Positions 50,111-62,642 of a DNA stretch of 64,000 bases are shown one piece after another (position 1 is the stretch's first letter; the number at the start of each line of letters is the position of its first letter). Origin of the DNA: Primulina eburnea (taxonomy: Eukaryota > Streptophyta > Magnoliopsida > Lamiales > Gesneriaceae); NCBI RefSeq assembly GCF_022965805.1, contig NC_133101.1:7084569-7148568 (forward strand), given 5' to 3'. The notes under the pieces were generated by a model. The model ran no database searches. It worked only from the letters and a program-made list of their open reading frames with translations, and had not been told where the DNA came from. The position numbers were made by a program, and so were the translations under genes.

Positions 50111-51137
50111 AGTCCACTCGGATAAAAATAATCACGCCTGAAAGCAAGGACACAGAATCCCAAATTTAATCCCAAATTGTCCCACAAATAATCAATCTCA
50201 AATTTAATAATTGAACCAAACAACTGACTGTCTATCAATCCATCCACTATCCCACCTACCAAACTGGGCCTTAATTGATTATAGGTCATATTTAATTTTA
50301 TTTACTACAAAAAAATGATTTAGTTTCATTAACATCCTTCAATATAAAAGCTAGTGAAAATAAAAATTTAAAAATCCATTCATTAAACTAATCATTACTT
50401 CCACTTCCATTACAATTTATGTTTTCAATTTTTTTATTTAGTTCAAAAGATATTTCGTTCTTATTTTTTTCATCAAATGTCGCATATATTGATACTATTT
50501 TATAGTAAAGGAAATTTAATTGCCTTTAAATTTAGAGTTTAATCGTTGGTTCAATCCTAAAGAGACACGAGCCCCTCTACTTGTATCCAAGTACTTTTGC
50601 AAATTAACTATTAAATTATCACATTTAGAAATTTAACTTTACTTTCATACTCTATACCCAATTTTGAGTAAAAAAAAAAATCTTTCTTTAAATCTTAAGC
50701 TCAAAGTTAACAAATATATATAAGATTTGGCCTAAATCAAATTAACCATGAAACTTTGAATACATTGCTTGTATAATTTGATTTGTTAGTTCGGTATATA
50801 CTTATTATTAAGAATATAATAAATTGGGCTATTTCAATTTTTGTATATATATATATATATAGATTAGATCAAGTTTAAGGAAAATATGTTAACAACTCTC
50901 ATGTTTCGATTAGTTCGACTTTGTTTTGTAATATGAATTCACAGTTTCGACTTAGTGCTGCTAGTGTTCTTTGAAACTTTTAGAAGTAGATATATTTGTC
51001 GTTGTCGGGGTTAACCTAAATGCTACTAATTATTTTTACTTAAAAATCTATCATTGCTAGCACTAAAACCCAGAATAATACTTAAGACTTAATTGTAGGG
51101 CCCAACCCAAAAAGAGAAGGCCCTCCAAAAAGAAGCG
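50111..51137. other. Intergenic AT-rich DNA
   Basis: No gene. A GGCCCAGTTTGGTAGGTGGG-like inverted stretch near 50250-50280 resembles a MITE end, but its partner was not found with confidence. A short (AT)n run lies near 50840. Confidence 0.4.
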
Positions 51138-51224
51138 TATGCTGCTTAAATGCAGCGAACACACGGTATTCTTTAGTAAAAGGCGAAAGAATAGTTCGCT
51201 TTGTGTTCACTGCGCAGCTGCGTG
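51138..51224. ncRNA. 87-bp hairpin-forming repeat, copy 2 (class unknown)
   Basis: It differs from copy 1 at three positions in 87 by eye and keeps the same stem. The following sequence includes TTTATATGGTAGGCTCTTCC and CGATGTGGGAAC, which could be promoter/LTR-like. The ncRNA class is a placeholder. Confidence 0.35.
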
Positions 51225-53821
51225 GGATGTATTGCTATCAAATCTTTGTTTTATATGGTAGGCTCTTCCCTTGATATGTAATTTACTCGATGTGGGAACA
51301 TGTAAAATAATAATGCTGGTGCCTTGTGCGGCGTGACACGACCTCTTCACGATTTAATTACATTGGTTTTCAGCTTCTAAGCCTCAGATTTTTTTAAAAA
51401 AATTCTCTACATCTAAATTAAAATAAGAGAATTTTTAAAGATTTTATTTATTCAATTTTATATTAGGGGTTTTTGTTTACATAAGAAATAACAATGAAAG
51501 CAGGATTTTGATCGAATCCTTATCTAGGTTAAATCAATTTTTTAAATAAAAAATTGTGAAACGACCCGTATTATTAGTGCGACCAAATTTTGAGTGTTCT
51601 TTTTTTAACTTGTATTAAAAATATCAGGAGTTTTGTAGACAAAGATCAATCGATCTAGTGTCAAGAGTGAAGTCCAAAACTTGAAAAATAAATAGAAAAC
51701 AATAATTCCAAAAGGAGACGAGAAAAGATCAATTGTAAGACGTGTCTCTTTCCGGAAGTATAGGCTTAATAATTCGACCCATCAATATTCAAATAGGTGC
51801 AGCTCTTTATGTTCACTTGTCTCTCAGTATGAGGCTCTACTCTACCACTAATATAAGAAAATAAAATTATGATTCAATTAACCGCTATAATTTTTGACAA
51901 AGTAGTAAGCTATTCTTCTAAGATTTGCAAAATTTTGAATTGTGTATATAAAATTTGAAAACATGAGAACTAAATATTTTAATTAAAATCGTTGATATGT
52001 TTTAAAATAAATTTGTTATTTTATAATTCTGCATGATTTATGAGTTTGATATATAAATAAGAATAAAACAGTAAGTCCACGGGTGCAAAGTAGGTTGAAC
52101 GGGAGAGGAGCTTTGTTTTGATAATTTTGATTTGTTTGTCCTTAAACCAACGTTGTATGTCTTATATATAAAAAAATTAATTTATTAAATGCTTAATTTT
52201 ATGTTTAGTTTAATAATAATCGACATAAATTAATTAGAGATCATAGTTCAATTTGAAGGAATAATATTGAAAATAAGTTACACTGACAATGTTGGGAAAA
52301 AAAATTATTGTAAGGACAATTTCAGAAACAAAAGATTATATGATTTAGATAACAAATTCTTTATATAAATAGTATGCATAGTATAAATGGTCTTCCACAA
52401 TTATCGCAATTATCTCTCTTGCATGCAACTAACGTTGCAGCCGTTGCATTTTATTTTTAATTTTTTTCAAACTCATACTCAGTTATTAAAGATTAAATTT
52501 ATTTTAAAAATAATAATCTTTTTGTAGTATTAAAAAACGAGTTCTCTCATTCTAAAATTTATACTCACAATAAAATTCTGAGACCATTAAATTCATATAC
52601 TCAAATCATGCCAATGCATGTTTAAAAAGAGTTATGGTAGGGATGAATCCAGAATTTTATGTTTGGGGGTCACATACTAAGAGATGACATCGTGTGGTGG
52701 TGCCGGATCTAACAATTTTTATAGGAGGTAGTCAATTTCTCTCTTCAGACTTGTGGTATATACGTTAGCTTCATAAAACTTTATACTTGGGTATTAGAAA
52801 TATAGAAATGACAAAAATGATAATTAGATGACATGAAACTTGAATATCAGGTGTAAAAAAACAAATCTCACCAACAATAAATACTAGTTACTTTGCACAC
52901 GTGATGCCTGTGTACTAAAGTTTTTATCATTATGATAGACTAAAGTGAAATTTGACAAATTATATAGGGACTAAATTGATATTTGAATGGTCGAAATAAA
53001 AAAATAAAATAAAAGTGTGTGTTGAAATTAAAAAACAAAAAACAAAAAAAAACAAAAGTGTAATATTAGTATCATATAAGGGTAAAATTGGAAGAAAAAA
53101 AAAATTGTTGTCCTTTTTAGGTAGTTATTATCATGTCCTTATACTTAATAATATAGTATATAAGTATATATATTAGAAAGTCAATACATATTTGATTTAT
53201 TTGACACCTACTACGGACATCTATATGATAAATGTTGAGATGACATCCAACATCAATAGTGAATCAAATTTTAATTTAATAAAACTCAAACATCTTTTTT
53301 TTTATGTGTCTATTTACACTTTATTTAATTAAAGTCCAGAAAGTGTTTTTTAATTAATTTTTTAGAACTTTGTAATATTGAAAAAATTATTGAAAATAGA
53401 GACAAATAAAAAAAATTAAATAAACTTGAATATGTGATATTAAATTGTGTTAAATTTATGCGATAAATAATCAGCCTAAATTTATTAGATAAATTTTATT
53501 TTCTGGCAAAATTTTAATATAATATTTGGTATTAAATATGTGATAATTTTGGATTTATCCATACATACAATTGTCGGTCTAAAGAAAGACATATTGCTGG
53601 TCGGATTTATTATCAATATTTAATAACCATGATATTTAAGTGTATCATTTACAAATTGTTATTTCTGTTCAAAACTAAATATCAATGTTGTGTTAGATAT
53701 CTTTTATGAGCCAACCACTTGCGCATATATTTTGTTATTTATTTAATTTAAATATATTTATAGACTTTAATTTATTTTGAGTTTTTTTTTTCTATTTTAC
53801 TTTTGCGTCGTCTATATGTAC
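51225..53821. other. AT-rich intergenic DNA with possible repeat relics
   Basis: TAGGGATGAATCCAGAATTTT near 52638 resembles a hAT end of the CAGGGACGGATCC type, but no partner was found. The last few hundred bases before 53822 should hold the 5' LTR/leader of the copia relic, yet no match to the 3' LTR at 57390 was seen. No host gene. Confidence 0.4.
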
Positions 53822-53991
53822 CAATGCGAACAACATTTCAGTACTTAATAGCTCAAACTTCAAGAAATGGCAAGAGTATGTTATGATAATGCTCGGCTGC
53901 ATGCAGGGACGGATCCAAGAATAAAAGTTAGGGGGGGCTTGAACTCAATATGATAAGTTATATATTATTAAAAAAAATTTACATTATATCT

Positions 53992-54569
53992 TCAACGAAG
54001 TTGTGCTCTACGAGATTTTAAAACATAAAATTCATCAATAATAGATTTTACATCAATATGTTTAGCTAAATCTCGTTCAATATAGAGTGTCAAACAATCG
54101 GCAAGAAAGTCATCCTCCATTTTATTGCGAAGTGCCGTCTTCACATGCTTCATTGCTGAAAAAGCCCGCTTAGTAGTGACAGTAGACACAGGTAATGTCA
54201 AAACAAGATGAATCAATCTAGTCAACATAACATAAACACTTGACCGTCTTGTCTCGGTCAATTGCTGACACAACTCAACAAGTGTAGAAACCTTTAAATT
54301 CTGCATCACATCAAGTTTATAATGTATCAATTCATACTCCAAAGCAACAATTTCTTGAGCTGTGAAATCTTCAGGATAAAACTTCTTCGCAAGCTTGCAA
54401 ATATCATCACTGTTAAATGAGTCAAATGAATTTTTAGGATCTAAAGCTGTACTAAGAGAAAGAAGTTCCACCGATGACTCATTGAACAGAGTATTTAACT
54501 CCGTCAAAATGAAATCTATTGCTGCATTAAAAACATCAAAGTGGTAATGATGTTCTATTGATGTTCCAT
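53992..54569 (-). pseudogene. TTF-type hAT transposase, C-terminal part
   Basis: The minus-strand frame reads HYHFDVFNAAIDF (upstream of the first usable Met), ELNTLFNESSVELL, YPEDFTAQEIVALEYEL and the hATC block LVLTLPVSTVTTKRAFSAMK then LRNKMEDDFLADCL. This matches plant TTF-type zinc-finger proteins with HAT dimerisation regions. The N-terminal TTF finger and catalytic core are absent from the 1.25-kb element, so it is a deletion derivative. Confidence 0.85.
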
Positions 54570-54924
54570 TTTGAAATAGTTCAAGTTATAATCCTAAACA
54601 AGAATAAAATAATTATTAAACAAATAAATAAGTAATAGTCAATCAACAACTCAACAACAAACAATTAAGAAACCACAAATCACGCACAGAGAAGCTATAA
54701 AAAAACAAAATAAAAAATGTATAGCCGATTCTTACCTGGATTGTTGCCTTGCCGATGAGCAATTCGATTTCTTCGGGAATCCGCAATTCTATTCTGTCGC
54801 TAAAGGGCTTGGGACTTGGGAGAGAAATTTTGTAGAATTAAGGTGGGGACGGATCAGAGGATATGGGATGAATTTGGTCTCATCCTTGTAAATGGACGGG
54901 ACTTGATTGGACTAAGACATTGAT

Positions 54925-55115
54925 GTACGACGGTTTTTTAAACAACCGTCGCTATTAGCAACGGTTTTTCAAAAAAATAGCGACGGTTGTTTAAAAAACC
55001 GTCGTTAATAGCGACTGTTTGAATTAAAACCGTCGCCGATCCACATCGGCGACGGTTTTACTAAAACCGTTGCAAATATTAGCGACGGTTGCTGAAAAAC
55101 CGTCGCTAAAAAAAA
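54925..55115. repeat. CGACGG/CCGTCG palindrome array in the hAT subterminal region
   Basis: At least five CGACGGTT...AACCGTCG hairpin pairs lie within 190 bp, for example GCGACGGTTGTTTAAAAAAC with CCGTCG following. This is the same motif class as 49846-50110. Confidence 0.88.
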
Positions 55116-56666
55116 AGTACAACCCAGGTACAGCCCTGGAATAAATCCGTCTGTGGCTGCATGGATTTGGACAATGCAATAAGGGAAAATCTCTCTGCAC
55201 CATTGACCGGTGCAAGCACACGTGATCAAAAGGGTTATTTAGAAAAGTGGGATCGATCAAATTTTATGAGTTTGTGATTATGAAACACTTTATTCCAGAT
55301 ATCAGAAGGGGTACAATTTTTGAAAAAAAAATGTCAAAAAGTTCTTTACTCAAACAACATATCATTTCGCAACAAATGAACAAGTGGAGACAAACAAACT
55401 CGTCTCAATATGGTACAAAGACAGATAAAACATAAAAAATTACATAATAGAAAATGTCAAATCTTTTTACTCAAGTAAAGCATGTAAGTTGGAGTTGTTA
55501 GAAGACATACTCGTGCACTTAGTATTAATCTATCTGTTTGCGCAATTTAATCAATTCAAAATAAGTTATAAACCTAGAAATGAAAGTGGACTTTGAATGA
55601 GTTTATTGCGCATATTGAAAGAATATTTGATTGAAAATGCTCACATGACATCTGACTATCAAGATTATTGCACCAATAAGAAAATGAAATTGATCAATAA
55701 GGACATGGACACAGGAAGCTCTTGGACTTTACAACATATGGGACAACATAAACAAGATAAAGTGATCATTTTTTATTTTGTAAAAGACTGATGGATATGT
55801 GAAGAAAGACTGTACCAAATATATCAATTGGCGTGCAAAGAAAGTGTTGCCTAACAAGCTAGTTGTCAAGTGAAGATTGAAAGATACATTTATGTGGAAA
55901 GTGACAATAAGCTATTTTGGAGGTTGTTGGTGTTTTTTTAAGCTTTATTTAAGAAATGATTTTTAATTTTCTAGTATTTGGATTTGGAAAACACTTTTGT
56001 TGCACTACTTTTTAGATAAATTTTATATTAGATTTTGTTTGGAAAAATCAAAGTTTTCCTTATTCATTTGGCAAATTAAATTTTCAAGCTTTTTCGAAAT
56101 TCAACTGTGATTGATATTTGATAAGTTTTATAAATCGAACATAAATATTTAAATGACATTGAAAGTATGCATGCGTCTAATTATGAAATTAAATGGAAAT
56201 TAAATTAGTATGTTGACTTTAGTGAGAGTGAGTAAATTAGAAAATAATTTTGAGAAAAAATATATTGTGCTTATATTTTCGTATGTGGCAGTATAATTCG
56301 ATTATGTGATAATCTCATTTAGATTTAGATATAAGACCTTGATCATTTTATATATTTTATATTTAGTGGCAGTGCCATACATGCATGTGTTGTATAAATT
56401 TGAATATTTTATATATAATTATAATGCTGGCCAGATATTTAAGAAACTCGATATTGGATTATTAATCGGGATATGCAGTATATAAAGTGAACTAATGATT
56501 TTATGCTCACATTCAGAGATATGACATTTGAAAATCGTTGGGTATTTGGATAATGAATAAAGCTGCGGAGCTTTATCACCAAGAATGATAATTGGTCTAA
56601 GAAACTATTGAAGATCAATTGTGATAATAAAGCCGCTAAGTTATATTTAAAAAATGACTGACGTTT

Positions 56667-56868
56667 GTCCAAGTCAAAATATATTATTATGGAGTTTCTA
56701 GTCGTGAAGGAAATAATGCAGAGTGATTGTGTGTCAATTGAATATGTTATTGCAAACTCTATAATTGTGTCCAAGTCAAAATATATTAATATGGAGTTTC
56801 TAGTCGTGAAGGAAATAATGCAGAGTGATTGTGTGTCAATTGAATATTTATTGCAAACTCTATAATTG
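56667..56868 (+). repeat. 102-bp tandem duplication in copia RNase H remnant
   Basis: Two consecutive copies (56667-56768 and 56769-56868) encode SKSKYI(I/N)MEFLVVKEIMQ and DCVSIEY, the end of the copia RNase H domain. The second copy is about 3 bp shorter. Confidence 0.9.
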
Positions 56869-57389
56869 TGGATGTGTTTGTCATGGGATGGTAGCCCAAG
56901 ATATTATGGGCAAGTGACACACATTAGTGTTATCTATGTAAATGATTTGCTCGTAGAGTGAGAGTTTGTATTCGATTTGAGTATTAAATATTTGACATGA
57001 TTTAATTTTCTGTTTAGACTAAGATTTAGTTGAATTACACTGAAATAAAATGATGACTTTTATTTAGGTGTGACATTTTGTTGAAAGTATGTTATTTGGC
57101 TATTTGAATAATCAGGAAGACTAGTTGAAATTACATGTTTTTATTATTAGATCACATATTCACATTTATGTATTTAATGTTACACATCCATACTATGTTA
57201 TTAATTATGCTGATATTGTGATCATTGATGAGTCCAGTGATTTTAAATGTAACGATGACTGTTGTGGTTCAACATTGGTGTAATCGATATACCAGTTTGT
57301 TAAGGAATATTTTTGTTTAGGTAGCAAGAGCTCAATTGAATTTTTGCATGTACAATATTTAGATAACTTATGTGGTCCAAGTGGAAGAT

Positions 57390-57888
57390 TGTTGGTTAAC
57401 TATTACATGGGCTTACATAATTTAGCTAATTATAAATTTACAAATTGTCTAATAAAATATCAATTTAAGTGATATAATTAGTTATAAGTTTCCAATTATT
57501 AAATAAATTATTATGATCCACCTTATGTATAAAAACTCAGCTCAATTAAGTTTTTTATGACATATCGAAGACTTGCAAGATTATATAAAGTTATGATTCA
57601 CGAAACACAATAATGATACAAAATATATATGCAATATACATATTACACACTTATCTCCTACTACCATCTAAGGAAAGAAATAGGTGGTCGAATATCTTTT
57701 GTTTAGAAGATCCATAACTCTCAGCGCTAGATCAATCAATAGATTATGATATATATTTATTGTTATTTATATTTTATGATAATTTGACAGAATCGCAAGA
57801 TTTATAGATTTTATTAAATCTCTAATATGAGAAGTTTTGAATTTAACGGACATAATTCTTCATGAAATGGTGCAAACTGTTTCCAACA
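57390..57888 (+). repeat. 3' LTR of the copia relic
   Basis: Begins TGTTGGTTAAC directly after a CCAAGTGGAAGAT polypurine-like tract and ends TTTCCAACA, giving TGTTGG/CCAACA ends; 499 bp. LRR coding sequence starts immediately to the right. Confidence 0.75.
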
Positions 57889-57892
57889 TTTC

Positions 57893-58173
57893 ATGATTGA
57901 GGCGCCACATCCATTCATGAATTCATCTTTGCCAAGTTTGAAGCACTTGACTCACTTGGAATTGAGCTACAATGATTTTCAAGGGATTCAGATACCCAAC
58001 TTCATCGGTTCGAAACTTGGATTTCTTGATCTCTCTGAAGCTGGATTTGGAGGAGAATCCCACAGGAACTCGAAAATCTGTCGAGTTTAAGGTATCTTGA
58101 TCTTTCGAGTAATCATTTCAACTCCTTAGTACCTCATTGGATCCAAAATCTGAGCAATTTGGTTCATTTGGAC
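57893..58173 (+). pseudogene. LRR receptor-like protein pseudogene, left part
   Basis: Plus-strand frames with a frameshift near 58060 read LPSLKHLTHLELSYNDFQG, PNFIGSKLGFLDLSEAGFGG, then LSSLRYLDLSSNHFNSLVPH and WIQNLSNLVHLD. These are 24-residue plant extracellular LRRs as in Cf-like receptor-like proteins. Truncated on the left by the copia LTR and on the right by the hAT element at 58174. Confidence 0.85.
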
Positions 58174-58381
58174 CAGGGTTCGCCAGAACGGCCGCATAAC
58201 GGCCGGAACGGGAACGGTGGCCACCGTTCCAAAGTTCCAGGCCAAATCGTTTATTGTATTGTAGCGGCGTTATGTGGCGTTTTATCGGCCGCATAACGGG
58301 AAAGTGGAACGGAATTGGTGGAACGGAACGCAAGTTGCGACGGATTTGTTTTGAAGCGTCGCTACTAGTAAAACCGTCGCT

Positions 58382-58492
58382 AAAATTCGTCCGAAGTCGC
58401 GCACTTGCGCCCCCCAACCTCGCGCCTTTGCGCGTGTTGGGCAGAAAGTAGGGCGCATATGCGCCCGAAAAGTCGCACATATGCGCCCCCAA
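58382..58492. repeat. GCGCATATGCGC palindromes upstream of the transposase
   Basis: GGGCGCATATGCGCCC and CGCACATATGCGCCCC, with related GCGCACTTGCGCC and CGCGCCTTTGCGCG, lie about 600 bp before the transposase ATG. The motif is the same as in the solo LTR array at 5766-5998. Confidence 0.8.
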
Positions 58493-59082
58493 ATCTGTAG
58501 AAAAAAAAAAGAAACGTGTTTGTAGGCACTAAAAGTTTTCTTCTTTCCTTATCATTCCATCGATTCAAGCCGTCTTCTCTCCAAGGTTTTCTCTCCCTCA
58601 TATTCTACCTCAAGCTCAAGGATTTTAGTTTATTGTTTAGATTTTCCCATCTCAATTTACAAGCTTCAAGGTAAGAAGTCTATATTCTTGACTTGATTGA
58701 GGGTTTAAGAAATTGAAGGTAATTGATGGTTTCGTTGAGTTCTTTGATTGTTGGGAAGGATTAATGGTTGAATTCATGTCTTTTGTTGTAGGATTCCCTT
58801 CAAGAACATCTAAGCAATCATTTGGTTGGGTAGTAAGTAGAAACTTCTCCTTATACTCACATGATGAATATATGTACATAACCCATGTTTATTGATAATT
58901 AGCTCTTTTCATTGGTATATATTTTTATCTATATATTGTCATATGTTCATTGTTCAAGGATTTTTATTGAGTTCATTGATCAAGGAATTAATAATCTATT
59001 GTGTCTGCCAAGTGTTTGTTTTATTGCTTCAATGAGGTTCCTTTGATTAAAGCCAAGGAATGATAGCTTTTGAATATGTAGA

Positions 59083-60999
59083 ATGGCTCCAAAACCCGAT
59101 ATTGGTTGGGAGTTCGCTCGCATCGTAGGTGATAATCGGAAGATAATAATATGCAAATTTTGTGGAAAAACCATAAACGGAGGAATTAAGAGATTCAAAG
59201 AACATATTGCACTTGTTAGTGGAAATGTTCAGGCATGTTATAAAGCTCCCAAGGAAATATCATCGATGATCAGAAAACATCTTCAAGATTCAAAAACAAA
59301 AATAAATATATTGAAAAAGAAAAAAGAACTTGGCTTAGAATCAATTCAACAAAGCGTTCATGGATTGGAAAGTGAAAGTAGTGGTGAAGACGCTTCAGAA
59401 GATATTGAAACTCAACAATTGCGAAAAGCGTTGAAAGAAAGTCGTAACACTAGAGCTTTCGAGGAAGAGATGCGTAACCGATATGGTCAAGGTAAACAAT
59501 ATATATAATTTCATTAAATCATGTGTGTATGCAATTAATAATTTATATATGCCTGATAGTAAATTTTTAATTGTAGGATTTATCGGTTCTAGTTCATCGT
59601 CTGGTTTGAAAAAAGAGATGCAACGTAGCTTTAGTGTAAAAGAAAAATCTAAATTGTCATCAAAGGGGATTGACACTTTTATGTTTCCCTCGAAGCATAA
59701 GAGTATAAAAAATTGGTTTGGTGCGGAAAAAGTTAAGGGAGTTGGAAAAGCTATTTCAAAATGGTTTATATATAATGCTATTCCATTCAACGCAGCAGAT
59801 AGTGGACCATATTATCAATCTATGATTAATACCATTGCAGAAGCTGGACCTGGAATAAAAGGTCCATCGGGACGCCAAATTGGTGGGGTTTTTTTGGAAG
59901 AAGAGGTTGATGAGATAAATGGTTATCTAAATGCTTTGAAATCTAAATGGTCCAAGTATGGGTGTACGATTATGTGCGATGGTTGGAGCACACACAACAA
60001 GCATCCTATCATTAATTTTATGATTTACTGTGATCGTAATATGGTATTTCATAGTTCAGTTGATTGCACCAACAAATCAAAGACTGCTGATTTCATTTTG
60101 TCTCTAATGAATAAAGTTATTGATGAGATTGGTGAAGAAAATGTTGTGCAAGTGGTTACAGATAGTGAAGGTGCAATGAAGGCTGCAGGTGAAAGATTGA
60201 TGATGGAAAGACCCCATTTGTTTTGGTCCCCTTGTGCAGCACATTGTCTTGACCTCATTTTAGAAGATGTAGGTAAGATGCAAAATGTGAAAAATGTATC
60301 GAGAAAGCCAAGCAAATCACAAGTTTCATCTATAATAGTGATAAAGTTGTGAATTTGATGAAAACATTTACCAACGATCGTGAATTGTTGAGACCAGGAA
60401 TAACCCGCTTTGCTACAGAATTTATCTCAGTTGAAAGTCTTGTTCGGCATGCTTCAGATTTGAAGAGAATGTGCAATTCAACTGAGTGGGAAGAAATCAA
60501 TAATACCAGTAGAAGAAGAAAAGAAGCCGAAAAAATTACAGGGATTATAATGGAAACAAGATTTTGGAAGAGAGCTCGTGATATTTGTGCTGCAATGGAA
60601 CCACTTGTAAAAGTTTTAAAATTGGTTGATCAAGACAAAAAGCCAACAATGTCAATTATCTATGAAGCAATGGATAGAGCAAAATTGGCAATAAAAGAAA
60701 ATACTAAAGACTGGCAATCATATTGGGATGTTATTGATAATCGGTGGTACAATCAATTACACCAACATTTGCATACTGCAGGTAATAAGATAATTTATAT
60801 GATTAAATATAAAATAAAGAGCATGTCATCAAAATCATTTATATCTTCCATATTCTAGCGTATTTTCTAAATCCATTACTTCAGTATTCTTGAACTTGTG
60901 TTTATAATGACGAGGTCAGACAAGGAATAAAAGTTGTGATCGAGAGACTTGAACCAGACTTGAGTGCTCAAGCTTCGGCGATTAGTGAGGTATAAACAT

Positions 61000-61047
<48 letters not shown>

Positions 61048-62642
61048 ATATATATATATATGTTATGTATTAATTTTTCCTACGATATATTTCATATATA
61101 AATCGTAATAAATTTTTCATTTTTTCTTTTAGATTAAATTGTTCACGGAGCATATAGGTGAATTTGGATCATCACTCGCAAAATTGGCAGTAAAAAAAAG
61201 TCTCCCAGGTTTATTGTTTCTTATTTGAATTTAGATTTTAATATAAATCGTAAATTTAAAAATATATATCTTATTATGTTATTTGTATCAGCTGAATGGT
61301 GGAATGACTATGGTGACGACGCTCCACACCTTAAAAAAATTGCAACAAAAGTTTTAAGCCAAACATGCTCATCTTCTGGGTGTGAGAGAAATTGGAGTAC
61401 ATGGTCTCTCATACACACAAAGCTTCGTAATCGTTTGGCTGTAGAGAAGCTACACAAATTAGTTTATGTTCATTATAACATGCGGCTCAGGGTACGAAAC
61501 TTGATGTGTGGAAAAGAAGATGACGATTATTACAGCCCTATAGACCTCAACCACATTTTTCATGATGACGATATCTTAAGCGAATGGATAAGGGATAATG
61601 AACAGCCTGTTTTACAAGATGACGATTTGGCATGGCTAGATGAAGGAATTCAAAATATAGATGCTGAAGAAACCAACACAACCACTAGTGTTCAGAGTCG
61701 TGGAAAAAATAAGAAACAGGCCCAAAGGCCCAAACGTCATCAAAGTTGAAAGTAAAAGAAGTTATATCGAGAGATGATAGTGAAGATAATGATAAGAGTG
61801 GTGATAATGATGATACAGATGACGGAAATAATCAACAAGGACGTGGAAAATATCACAAATCACAAGATACAACAAATGATCAAAGTCATCAAGATGACCA
61901 ACATATCGCAGGTATGACATGGGCAGAAGGAGATGAAAATTATTATGCAACACAAGATACTGATCATGGTTACCGTCCTGGAATTGAGGAACAACGTCGT
62001 TTCTTGGAAAGTTTATCAGAATTCTCTAGTGCTAGTGATAAAGAACATTCAGCTGATTCTACTCAACCATACATGGGTGTCGAAGAACATATAAGATGTC
62101 TTGGATTGGGGGGACATCGACAAATTCAAATGACAGATAATTATGGATCGATGAGTTACAATTGGGACTCTCAGCATGTTGGGTATGATCCGACTGGATA
62201 TCAATCAGGTGGATATGGATATCAGGGTAATTATAATTCCACACACGATTCTTTTGATAGATCATTTGATTTTTCAACATCTGGTACACATGGAATTAGA
62301 CATAGTGGATTTGATTATGGGCCGTCTCAGTATATTGGTGATAGATACAATGAATCTTCATCATCTATATGGCGTGGTGTTGGACGTCATGGTCCCGAGT
62401 ATAGATCTTCAAGTACAGCTGATAGTTCTACTGTGTATCGTGGATTCGGATACTATAATCGTCGTGACGAAACACTATTACAAAATCAATCATCTCATTC
62501 TAATGATATTTCGTCATCTCAATCTAATCAATATCCCTATGGACAATCACATCAATATCCAAATGTTCGAAATCAATTTAATCTACGAGATAGTGATGAA
62601 GAATATAACAATGATCTCGCTCCTCTGCGTCACTCTTCATGA
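59083..62642 (+). pseudogene. hAT transposase (BED finger, DUF659, hATC, low-complexity tail), inactivated
   Basis: Exons inferred: 59083-59491, 59577-60781, 60859-60989, 61133-61208, 61292 onward. Exon 1 encodes a BED-type finger (WEFARIVGDNRKIIICKFCG, then CxxC plus HxxxxC-like spacing). Exon 2 encodes DUF659 (CDGWSTHNKHPIINFMIY, then SPCAAHCLDLILEDVGKM). Exon 5 has the hATC motif (CSSSGCERNWSTWSLIHTKL). Breaks: a one-base loss near 60296, a TGA at 60891-60893 in exon 3, and a frame change near 61730. After that the frame 61746-62642 encodes a 300-residue Gly/Tyr/Ser/Gln/Asp-rich tail (YYATQDTDHGYRPG, then DSDEEYNNDLAPLRH). This tail type is common in the family, so the transposase was probably once complete. 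Confidence 0.88.
61005..61062. repeat. (AT)n microsatellite in transposase intron
   Basis: About 27 AT units with one interruption. Confidence 0.93.

Larger units (their letters stand above)
53904..55155 (-). mobile_element. hAT element with CGACGG subterminal array, inserted in copia gag
   Basis: The left end CAGGGACGGATCCAAG and right end ATCCGTCTGTG (inverted CACAGACGGAT) bound a 1252-bp insert. It is flanked by an exact 8-bp duplication GCTGCATG (53896-53903 and 55156-55163). Removing it and one repeat copy rejoins the copia gag frame after GCM. It contains a hATC transposase fragment and, at the other end, a CGACGG/CCGTCG palindrome array. Confidence 0.9.
53822..57888 (+). mobile_element. 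Ty1/copia retrotransposon relic with 3' LTR
   Basis: In order on the plus strand: gag N-terminus (SNFKKWQEYVMIMLGCM, 53847-53903), interruption by a hAT element, gag resuming at 55156 (DLDNAIRENLSAPLTGAST, then YLEKWDRSNFMSL), later gag (LELLEDILVHLVLIYL near 55490), a zinc-knuckle remnant (YVKKDCTKYINWRAKK near 55800), then RNase H pieces (56450-56870) and a 3' LTR. Protease, integrase and most of RT are missing. Several frameshifts and stops are present. The 5' LTR was not found. Confidence 0.75.

Noticed and set aside
49786..50289. 167-codon minus-strand frame with repeated NPSLLATGFK
   Set aside because: The repeat peptide is a translation of the 30-bp palindromic array.
49846..55115. 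A single 5-kb CACTA-type element bounded by the two CGACGG arrays
   Set aside because: The right array belongs to a 1.25-kb hAT element with its own 8-bp duplication, and no CACTA ends were found.
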